A DNA stretch of 10,010 nucleotides, from contig JAICJW010000141.1 in NCBI GenBank assembly GCA_025928215.1, forward strand, positions 1 through 10,010, in the 5' to 3' direction. This DNA comes from Chloroflexia bacterium. GTDB taxonomy: Bacteria > Chloroflexota > Chloroflexia > Thermomicrobiales > JALYUS01. The notes beneath the pieces are model-generated. The model was given only the letters and a program-made list of their open reading frames with translations. It was not told the DNA's origin and did not search any database. A program made the position numbers and the translations under genes. Within the stretch, counting starts at the first letter, position 1; the number at the start of each line of letters is the position of its first letter. Shown here piece after piece: positions 1 through 6,005 of this stretch.

Positions 1-31
1 CCCTCCCGACTCAGTTCTTCGTCCTCAGTCG

Positions 32-2029
32 CTATTTCTTGAGCTGCCAGTAGGCGATGTTCCAGGTATTCCAGTCCCAAGGCGTCGGGTTCGTGTTGAT
101 GAGATCCGCCCGGCGACCGTCAACGCTGCTTCGGTCAATGAGTGGCAGCGTGACGAAGTTCGTGATGAGGTAATCGTTGAGCTGGGTCTCAATCTGGGCG
201 CGCTTGTCCGGGTTCAGTTCCTTGCTGAGCTGCGTGACCATGTCATCGAACTTCGGGTCACTCCAGCGCGCGTAATTACTGCCCTTCCAGCCATTGGATT
301 TCTGGGCGATCTGACTCGTGGTGAAGGTATTGAGGAAATAGGCTTCCGAGTCGGGGCTGCCCGTGCTCTGCGTGAACATCTCCAAGTCCTTCTCGAACCG
401 GGATGCGGCGTCCGGGTTAGTCGGTTGACCGAAGAAGACGCCCGCGTCCGCATTTTTGAGATCAAGGACAATGCCGGCCTGCTGGAAGGACTGCTTCATC
501 ACCTGTTCTTCCTTCTCGCGCACCGCGTTGACGGATGTGCTGAAGGTGAACTGCATTTTGACGCCATTCTTGGTGCGGATGCCGTCGGAGCCTTTCACCC
601 AGCCGGCTTGGTCGAGCAGGGCATTCGCCTTCGCGACGTCATACCCGCAGGTCGTGTTTTTCGAACTCGTCTGCGGCGGCACACTGGGCAGGATATTGCA
701 GGTCGCGTTGCCAGCGGGACCGTAGAGGTTTTTCGCCATCGCGTCGCGGTCCATCAGCCAGGAGAGCGCCTCGCGCACCTTCGGGTCCGTGAACGCCGGG
801 TGCGGAGCCTGCGGTGAGGATTTCTCACCATTGACGTCCTTATTCGGGTCCGAGAAGTTGATGAGAACGCGCTCGGTGCCGCCACCGGGCGTGAGGTTGA
901 GTTCCTTCCCCGCGTCGGTGACTTGCTTGAGAATATCCGGCGTCACTTGCAGGTTCCACGCGAAGTCCACCTGCCCGGTTTGCAGGGCTTTCGCCGCCGT
1001 ACCCGCGTCGCCGCCGCCCTTCATGTCAATCGCATCATAGTAGGGCGCGTTGGGGTCGCGGAAGTTGTCATTGATGACGTATTGCACATTGTCGCCGGGC
1101 GTGAAGGACTTCACCTTAAAGGCGCCCGTGCCGATCGGGTTGTTGATAAGGTCACAGTTCTTCACATCCGTGCACTTGTCTATCTGTGCCTTCTGCATGA
1201 CGGGGCCGTTCTGACCGATAAAGGCAGCGTACCAGACGGGCGTCGCACCCTTGAAGGTGATCTTGGCCGTCGTCGGGTCCGGTGTGTCAATGGCGGTGAT
1301 ATTCGCATAGGCGGCGGACGTTGTCGCGCCGTTCTCGGGCTTCATAATGAACTGCCACGTCGCCTTGACGTCGTCCGAGGTGAAGGGCGTGCCATCCGAC
1401 CATTTGACGCCGGGGAGCAGCTTCCATGTGACGCTCGTACCGTCCGCCGCCAACTCGCCGTTCGCGGTAGAGGGAATTTCTTTCGCCAGGATCGGCACAT
1501 CCGGCGTGGCGGATTTGAGGGAGATCGTCGCGAGGGTTTCCAGGACAATCGCGGAGGCATCATCGTCTTTTGTACCCTGCGCGATATGGACATTGAGGAC
1601 AGTCGGCGCCTGCCAGAAGAGCAGGTGCAGCGTCCCGCCGCCGCCGCGCTTTGTCCCGGTGCCGCGCAGGTTCGCGCCAGTGCTCGCCGTCGTTGTCCCT
1701 GCCGTCGTGCTGCTCGCGGCGGTTGTACTGCTCGCTGTCGTGCTCGCCGCCGGCTTGGTGCCCGCCGGGGCACTCGCCGCCGACGCGCTCGTTGCCGCCG
1801 GGGCGCTCGTTGCTGCCGCTGCCGCCGGAGCGGTCGTTGCCGCCGCTGCGGGCGCCGTCGTCGCCGCCGGTTTCGTCGCGGCAGCGGGGGTGCTCGTCGC
1901 GCTATTCGCGCCACCGCAGGCGGCGAGCAACATCGGCACGATCAACCCGAGCAGCGCGAGCGACGTTGCTTGCCTCCACCGCTGTATGGATGATGTTCTC
2001 ACGATTGGTGATGTACTCAAGGTACGCAT
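32..2029 (-). CDS. ABC transporter substrate-binding lipoprotein, peptide/oligopeptide (SBP_bac_5) type, downstream tandem copy
   Basis: Predicted extracytoplasmic solute receptor of 665 residues that would deliver a peptide-like ligand to an ABC permease. The ATG at 2027-2029 is chosen because GAGGGAG lies 6 nt upstream; the reading frame is open to 2098 but has no such site there. Residues 1-38 form a lipoprotein signal: basic Arg17/Arg19, a hydrophobic stretch at 24-37, and lipobox LLAAC with Cys38. Residues 41-126 are a low-complexity Ala/Thr/Ser/Pro linker. The folded part starts at about 129 with GGGGTLHLLFWQAP, followed by family 5 features such as the W-S-D-G-T-P-F-T-S-D-D-V segment and NPIGTGAFKVKSF. 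The C-terminus (DLINTNPTPWDW...YWQLKK) is nearly the same as in the neighbouring paralogue. No permease or ATPase gene lies in the window; these could lie beyond the left edge. The substrate is unknown: the family also binds nickel, haem, sugars and opines. Confidence 0.93.
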   Translation of the reverse strand: MRTLSTSPIVRTSSIQRWRQATSLALLGLIVPMLLAACGGANSATSTPAAATKPAATTAPAAAATTAPAAAAATSAPAATSASAASAPAGTKPAASTTASSTTAASSTTAGTTTASTGANLRGTGTKRGGGGTLHLLFWQAPTVLNVHIAQGTKDDDASAIVLETLATISLKSATPDVPILAKEIPSTANGELAADGTSVTWKLLPGVKWSDGTPFTSDDVKATWQFIMKPENGATTSAAYANITAIDTPDPTTAKITFKGATPVWYAAFIGQNGPVMQKAQIDKCTDVKNCDLINNPIGTGAFKVKSFTPGDNVQYVINDNFRDPNAPYYDAIDMKGGGDAGTAAKALQTGQVDFAWNLQVTPDILKQVTDAGKELNLTPGGGTERVLINFSDPNKDVNGEKSSPQAPHPAFTDPKVREALSWLMDRDAMAKNLYGPAGNATCNILPSVPPQTSSKNTTCGYDVAKANALLDQAGWVKGSDGIRTKNGVKMQFTFSTSVNAVREKEEQVMKQSFQQAGIVLDLKNADAGVFFGQPTNPDAASRFEKDLEMFTQSTGSPDSEAYFLNTFTTSQIAQKSNGWKGSNYARWSDPKFDDMVTQLSKELNPDKRAQIETQLNDYLITNFVTLPLIDRSSVDGRRADLINTNPTPWDWNTWNIAYWQLKK

Positions 2030-2035
2030 TTCGCT

Positions 2036-2042
2036 CTCCCTC
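2036..2042 (-). promoter_or_regulatory. Ribosome binding site fixing the start of the downstream substrate-binding protein
   Basis: On the minus strand GAGGGAG is followed by a 6-nt spacer (AGCGAA) and then ATG. This supports translation from 2029 rather than from the in-frame ATG at 2098, and it places the hydrophobic signal peptide near the N-terminus as expected for a lipoprotein. Confidence 0.8.
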
Positions 2043-2270
2043 AACAATCTATTCTCCAGCCACCGTAAAGGACGATCACCACGAATGGCGGCGGTCAAAC
2101 ACTACGCGAATAGCGCCCTCCTCTCCCGGTCATGCCTGTCGAAGGCCCAGGACCCAGGATGATTCTTTCCCAACATGCCTCCCCGTTGAGAAGGCATACC
2201 TGGTACGCTGATTGAAAGTATCCGCGCTCAGTATACAAGATTCCGTCAAGGTCATGTTGAAAACGCGCAT

Positions 2271-2304
2271 AGAAAACGAGGGGGCTTCGGCCCCCTCGTT
2301 TTCT
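2271..2304 (-). terminator. Rho-independent terminator after the upstream substrate-binding protein gene
   Basis: A perfect 15-bp inverted repeat (arms 2271-2285 and 2290-2304) encloses a 4-nt loop (TTCG on the plus strand, CGAA on the minus). A G5/C5 core is flanked by an A4 and a T4 tract, so the hairpin can terminate in either direction. It lies 21 bp past the stop codon of the gene ending at 2326, so the two paralogues are probably not one simple read-through transcript. The rest of the 2030-2325 gap must hold any promoter of the downstream gene; I found no well-spaced -35/-10 pair. Confidence 0.92.
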
Positions 2305-2325
2305 GTCATATCTCCCGACGACGGT

Positions 2326-4296
2326 TTACTTCTTGAGCTGCCAGTAGGCGATGTTCCAGGTGTTCACGTCCCACGGGGTTGGGTTCGTGTTGATGAGATC
2401 GGCGCGCCGACCATCCACACCGTTCCGATCCACCATCGGGATGTCCACATAGTGATTGACGATGTAGTCATTGCACTGAATCTGCAACTGCGCCCGCTTC
2501 TCCGGATTCAGTTCCTTCTTCAGTTGGGCGACGAGCGCATCGTACTGCGGATCGCTGAAGCGCTCGTAGTTGTTGCCGCTCCAGCCGTTCGACTTCTGAG
2601 CAATCTGCGCCGTCGTCCACCCCTCGAAGTATGCCTCCGCATCTGGCACACCGGGCGAGTTCGTGAACATTTCCATGTCCTTCTCGAACCGGGCCGATGC
2701 GTCCGGGTTGTCGCCTTTACCGAAGAAGACCCCGGCATCAGCGTTTTTGATATCCATCCCGATCCCGGCCTGCGTGAAGGCTTGCTTGATAACCTGCTCT
2801 TCCTTCTCGCGCACCGCGTTGACGGACGTGCTGTACGTAACCATGAACTTCACGCCGTTCTTGGCGCGAATACCGTCCGCACCCTTCACCCAGCCGGCCT
2901 GGTCGAGCAGAGCGTTCGCCTTGGCGACATCGAAGCTACAGGTGGTGTTCTTCGAGTTTGTCTGCGGCGGCACACTGGGCAAAATATTGCAGGTCGCATT
3001 ACCGGCGGGACCGTAGAGGTTCTTGGCGATGCTTTCCCGATCAACGAGATACGAGATTGCCTGCCGGACCAGTGGGTCCTGGAAGAAGGGGTTCTTGCTC
3101 TGCGGCGAGGACTTCTCACCATTCACCTCGGTATTTGGATCCGAGAAGTTGAGCAGGATGCGCTCGACGCCGCCACCGGGCGTGAGATTCAGCCCCTTAC
3201 CGGCGTCCGTGATCTGCTTGAGGATGTCCGGCGTCACTTGCAGGTTCCACGCATAGTCCGCGTCGCCGGCCGTGACGGCCTTGGCCGCTGTGCCCGCGTC
3301 ACCGCCGCCCTTCATATCAATCGCGTCGTAATAGGGCGCGTTCGCCTCGCGGTAGTTGTCATTGATGACGAACTGGACATTGTCGTTGGGGGTGAAGGAT
3401 TTCACCTTGTACGGGCCGGTGCCGATGGGATTGGTGTTGACCGGGCAACTCTGCGGATTCGTGCATTGCGCGAGTTGCGCCTTCTGCAAGATCGTACCCG
3501 TGTAACTCGTGAAGGGAAGATACCAGGCCGCCGTCGGCGACTTGAAGGTGATCTTCACCGTGGTTGCATCGGGCGTGTCAACGCTCGCAACATTCGTGTA
3601 GGACGGGAGCGTTGACGTGGCGCTCTGCGGATTGACGATGTAATCGAAGGTCGCCTTGACATCGGCGGAGGAGAACGCGGTGCCATCGGCCCACTTGACG
3701 CCGTCCTTCAATTTCCACGTCACACTCGTGCCATCCGCCGCCAGTTCGCCATTGGCGGTGGAGGGAATCTCCTTCGCCAGCACGGGTACGTCCGGCGTCA
3801 AGCCATTAATGGATGTCGTCGCGAGCGGTTCCTCGACCATCCGTGACGCGTCATAATCCTTGGTTCCCTGTGAGGTGTGTGCATTGAGGATCGTGGGAGC
3901 CTGCCACCAGAGCAGGTGGAGCGTCCCGCCGCCACCGCGCTTCGTCGGCGCCGCGCCCCGTGGGTCCGCGCCGGTGCTCGCCGTCGTCGTCCCTGCCGTC
4001 GTGCTACTCGCGGCGGTTGTACTGCTCGCCGTCGTACTCGCCGCCGGTTTCGTGCTGGAAGCTGCCGCCGAGCCAACAGCAGGGGCGCTGGTCGCAGCTG
4101 AGGCGCTCGTAGCCGCCGGGGCAGTGGTCGCTGCCGCTGCCCCGGTGGTTGCCGCCGCTTTCGTGGCGGCGGGAGTGCTGGTCGCGCTGCTACTGCCGCC
4201 GCAGGCAGCGAGGAGCATGGGGAGAATCATCGTCAGCAGCGCGAACGAGGTCGCGCGCGCCCATGATTTCTTGCCCCGTTTTAGTACCGTAGCCAT
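2326..4296 (-). CDS. ABC transporter substrate-binding lipoprotein, peptide/oligopeptide (SBP_bac_5) type, upstream tandem copy
   Basis: Predicted lipid-anchored solute receptor of 656 residues, paralogous to the gene at 32-2029. The start at 4296 is preferred over the in-frame ATG at 4314 because AGGAGG sits 5 nt before it. The signal has K6-R7-K9-K10, a hydrophobic stretch at 16-31 and lipobox LLAAC with Cys32. Residues 35-118 are an Ala/Thr/Ser-rich linker; the fold begins near 121 with GGGGTLHLLWWQAP. Over the last 88 residues I counted 61 identities with the paralogue (about 69%). Differences fall throughout the binding domain, so the two copies may recognise different ligands. The gene ends in TAA and is followed by a strong terminator at 2271-2304. 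No other transporter component is adjacent in the window. Confidence 0.94.
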   Translation of the reverse strand: MATVLKRGKKSWARATSFALLTMILPMLLAACGGSSSATSTPAATKAAATTGAAAATTAPAATSASAATSAPAVGSAAASSTKPAASTTASSTTAASSTTAGTTTASTGADPRGAAPTKRGGGGTLHLLWWQAPTILNAHTSQGTKDYDASRMVEEPLATTSINGLTPDVPVLAKEIPSTANGELAADGTSVTWKLKDGVKWADGTAFSSADVKATFDYIVNPQSATSTLPSYTNVASVDTPDATTVKITFKSPTAAWYLPFTSYTGTILQKAQLAQCTNPQSCPVNTNPIGTGPYKVKSFTPNDNVQFVINDNYREANAPYYDAIDMKGGGDAGTAAKAVTAGDADYAWNLQVTPDILKQITDAGKGLNLTPGGGVERILLNFSDPNTEVNGEKSSPQSKNPFFQDPLVRQAISYLVDRESIAKNLYGPAGNATCNILPSVPPQTNSKNTTCSFDVAKANALLDQAGWVKGADGIRAKNGVKFMVTYSTSVNAVREKEEQVIKQAFTQAGIGMDIKNADAGVFFGKGDNPDASARFEKDMEMFTNSPGVPDAEAYFEGWTTAQIAQKSNGWSGNNYERFSDPQYDALVAQLKKELNPEKRAQLQIQCNDYIVNHYVDIPMVDRNGVDGRRADLINTNPTPWDVNTWNIAYWQLKK

Positions 4297-4301
4297 GGTT
4301 T

Positions 4302-4307
4302 CCTCCT
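4302..4307 (-). promoter_or_regulatory. Strong Shine-Dalgarno site of the upstream substrate-binding protein gene
   Basis: AGGAGG on the minus strand, then AAACC and ATG at 4294-4296. The perfect match and 5-nt spacing decide the start. Together with the strong terminator it suggests a highly expressed gene, which is usual for solute receptors. Confidence 0.88.
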
Positions 4308-4690
4308 GTATCACCCCGGTATCCAGTATTCTCCTATGGCCTCAGATGCTGGTAGTCGCAATGTTTGTCTAGACTCATCCCTCCTCTCGCACCCGAAATG
4401 CCGATGATCTGCTCGCGACGCCGGACGACGGATGGCATCATCCGCGGTACTGGTGGCATGTTCCGCGTCCCGGCTCGTTGGCTGGCGTGAGGAATGTCAC
4501 AAGTCTCTTCATCTTACCGCTATCTGCCAGCTACGCACAAGCATGATTGACGGCAGCGCCCGATGGGCACCTGGCGATTCTCACGCGGATGTGCGATACT
4601 CGGCAGGTGGACATGGCAATACCCCAATTGCCTGCGGGGCAGTCGCCCCACCTCACTGGCCACATCCCAACCACAATCGAATAGTGACAA

Positions 4691-4725
4691 CAAGGCGGCG
4701 GCGAGCGATGCTCCCCGCCGCCTTG
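4691..4725. repeat. Strong two-tier hairpin in the intergenic region
   Basis: Arms 4691-4701 (CAAGGCGGCGG) and 4715-4725 are perfect 11-bp complements. Inside them, after a single C-C mismatch, GAGC (4703-4706) pairs with GCTC (4710-4713) around a GAT loop. On the minus strand the hairpin is followed by TTGTTGTCACTATT, moderately T-rich and weakly terminator-like. No minus-strand gene ends just upstream of it, so it is either a terminator for an unseen transcript, part of a small RNA, or a leader structure of the small membrane protein gene 107 bp downstream. Confidence 0.6.
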
Positions 4726-4832
4726 CGTCGTATCGGTGCCAATTGCCACTGTCCGCCTCGTCGCCTCAGATGGCGGCCCGATGATACACTTTCCGTTCGG
4801 GGGCATCGCGGGCCGACAGGGTGAGGAAACGC

Positions 4833-5039
4833 ATGGTGATCGCACTCAATATCGTTTTTGTGCTGCTGGCAATCGGGGTGATCTACGGTGTGCTCATCGT
4901 CCCCGTCTACAATTTTGTTACCCGGCCCGTCAAAGCGGGGCGCGATATCTTCATCGTCGTCTTCTCGGTGATCTTCACCCTGGCGATCCTGCAAATCCTC
5001 TGGAGCGTCCACGGCGACCTACACCGCTGGCTTGGCTGA
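4833..5039 (+). CDS. Small two-helix membrane protein, function unknown
   Basis: A 68-residue hydrophobic protein. The ATG at 4833 is preferred over the in-frame GTG at 4821 because GTGAGG lies about 6 nt before the ATG, whereas nothing well spaced precedes the GTG. Two transmembrane segments are evident: about residues 2-26 (starting VIALNIVFVLLAIGVIYGV) and about 41-60 (starting IFIVVFSVIFTLAIL). They are joined by a short loop with Arg/Lys (TRPVKAGRD), and the tail HGDLHRWLG is polar. By the positive-inside rule the loop is probably cytoplasmic. I do not recognise a family. The gene stands alone on the plus strand between two leftward units and converges on the glycosyltransferase gene ending at 5185. 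Confidence 0.75.
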   Translation: MVIALNIVFVLLAIGVIYGVLIVPVYNFVTRPVKAGRDIFIVVFSVIFTLAILQILWSVHGDLHRWLG

Positions 5040-5071
5040 CCGCTCGCGACGCCGGCACACGTTGTTTGGAC

Positions 5072-5089
5072 TTATCCACGCTATCCACG
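5072..5089 (+). promoter_or_regulatory. Isolated tandem pair of DnaA-box-like sites
   Basis: TTATCCACG (5072-5080) is directly followed by CTATCCACG (5081-5089), in the gap between two convergent genes. The first matches the TTATCCAC core of the DnaA box and shares the longer string GACTTATCCAC with boxes at 8542 and 8679 in the origin-like region. Similar side-by-side boxes occur at 8389-8405. Binding by DnaA is inferred. Confidence 0.5.
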
Positions 5090-5184
5090 AAACGGTGTAT
5101 AACTCGGCAGCCGTTTGGACGATTGCAATGCGGAAAATACGTGTTTCATCCGGATGATTGGTGTACGTACCATACGCGGGCATC

Positions 5185-5931
5185 TTATGGCAGCGGCGCG
5201 TCGGTCTGTTCAGCAGGCTCCGCGTGAGCGGTGGCGATGCGGGCAGCGGGCGCGGGGCGAGACCGGAGGCGGCGGCGAAAGAGGTACACGAGATTGCCGA
5301 CGCCATCGCGGAAGGTGAAGAGTTTCGTCGTCCCAATCCGTGGCGCGTAGGGGATATGGGTTTCCGCGAACTGGATGCCCGGCGCGGCGATCGCTTCCAG
5401 TTTGATCTCCTCCGAGAAGGCCATCCCCCCTTCAGCCGGATGGATGACTTCCAGGCAGCGCCGACGGAAAACCCACATCCCGGACTGAGAATCCGCGATC
5501 GTGATGCGGTAGAGCAGCCGTACGACGGATGTCAGAATGTGGTTCCCGATCTGATTTCGCCGGTGCATCGCGTCCGGCCGGTCGAGCGGGAAGCGGCTTG
5601 CGGAGACGAAATCCACGCCGTTCGTGTCGAGGTACTCAATCAGCCGGGCGATTTCGGTGGTCGGATAGGTTCCATCGCCGTCCACAGTAGCGATGATGTC
5701 GCCCCGCGCGTGGGGAAAGCCACCATGGTAGGCGTATCCGTATCCCCTGCGCCGCTCGGTAACAACATGGGCGCCAAGCGCCTCCGCCACCGCCGCCGTG
5801 TGATCCGTGCAGTTATTGTCTACAACGATCACTTCGTCTACATACGCGGGCATGCCCTCGAGGACAACGCGGATGCCTTCTTCCTCGTTGTAGCAGGGAA
5901 TAACGACACTGACGCTCTTACCTCGGTACAC
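5185..5931 (-). CDS. Family 2 glycosyltransferase, polyprenyl-phosphate sugar (DPMS-like) synthase
   Basis: A 248-residue cytoplasmic-face GT-A enzyme that probably transfers a sugar from a nucleotide sugar to a polyprenyl phosphate. The start chosen is GTG at 5929-5931, preceded by GGGGAGGG 4 nt upstream; the longer open frame to 6183 overlaps the upstream gene and encodes Arg/Ala-rich shadow sequence. Visible motifs are VSVVIPCYNEEEG (7-19), the nucleotide-binding strand VIVVDNNCTDHT (34-45), GYGYAYHGGF (63-72), the metal-binding DGDGTYP (84-90, a DxD motif), SASRF (110-114), NQIGN (126-130) and the acceptor-region DSQSGMWVFRR (147-157). No transmembrane helix follows; the basic C-terminus (LFRRRLRSR) may bind the membrane surface. 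It lies 74 bp after the membrane glycosyltransferase gene, so the two are probably co-transcribed. The exact sugar cannot be read from sequence. Confidence 0.9.
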   Translation of the reverse strand: MYRGKSVSVVIPCYNEEEGIRVVLEGMPAYVDEVIVVDNNCTDHTAAVAEALGAHVVTERRRGYGYAYHGGFPHARGDIIATVDGDGTYPTTEIARLIEYLDTNGVDFVSASRFPLDRPDAMHRRNQIGNHILTSVVRLLYRITIADSQSGMWVFRRRCLEVIHPAEGGMAFSEEIKLEAIAAPGIQFAETHIPYAPRIGTTKLFTFRDGVGNLVYLFRRRLRSRPAPAARIATAHAEPAEQTDAPLP

Positions 5932-5935
5932 TCGT

Positions 5936-5943
5936 CCCTCCCC
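5936..5943 (-). promoter_or_regulatory. Ribosome binding site that selects a GTG start
   Basis: The minus strand reads GGGGAGGG, ACGA, then GTG at 5929-5931. This is the only good site upstream of the glycosyltransferase core and places the catalytic domain at residue 7, as in single-domain DPMS-like enzymes. Confidence 0.75.
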
Positions 5944-6005
5944 GGTCGTTCGCAACGCGCTGAGTCTGCCAATCGGTGCGCGTTCGCGCAACAGCGGGCC
6001 GCTCG

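Larger units (their letters stand above)
4297..4832. other. Gene-free interval between divergent genes
   Basis: About 530 bp separates the leftward substrate-binding protein gene from the rightward small membrane protein gene. Open frames here (for example 4432-4824 plus and 4531-4845 minus) lack recognisable protein character and are judged spurious. The left part must contain the promoter of the substrate-binding protein, but I see no convincing -35/-10 pair. Visible structure is a short inverted repeat CGGATG-GCAT-CATCCG (4429-4444) and the large hairpin at 4691-4725. No tRNA-like T-loop was found. Confidence 0.6.

Noticed and set aside
923..1993. Plus-strand open frame of 356 codons with an Arg-rich end
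   Set aside because: It is a shadow of the other substrate-binding protein; the Arg-rich part is simply the opposite strand of the Ala/Thr/Ser linker.
2230..2249. TTGACG and TATACT on the minus strand upstream of the downstream substrate-binding protein
   Set aside because: The two hexamers are only 8 bp apart, far short of the usual 16-18 bp, so they are not a standard promoter pair.
2212..3615. Long plus-strand open frame of 467 codons
   Set aside because: It is antisense to the substrate-binding protein gene, rich in Arg, Val and His, and has no domain character. It is an artefact of high GC codon use on the opposite strand.
4432..4845. Open frames in the gap between the substrate-binding protein and small membrane protein genes
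   Set aside because: Several overlapping frames on both strands, with biased composition and no recognisable domain or start signal.
5147..5156. Perfect palindrome CATCCGGATG as terminator of the glycosyltransferase gene
   Set aside because: Ten base pairs with no loop and no following T tract; too weak to call a terminator or an operator.
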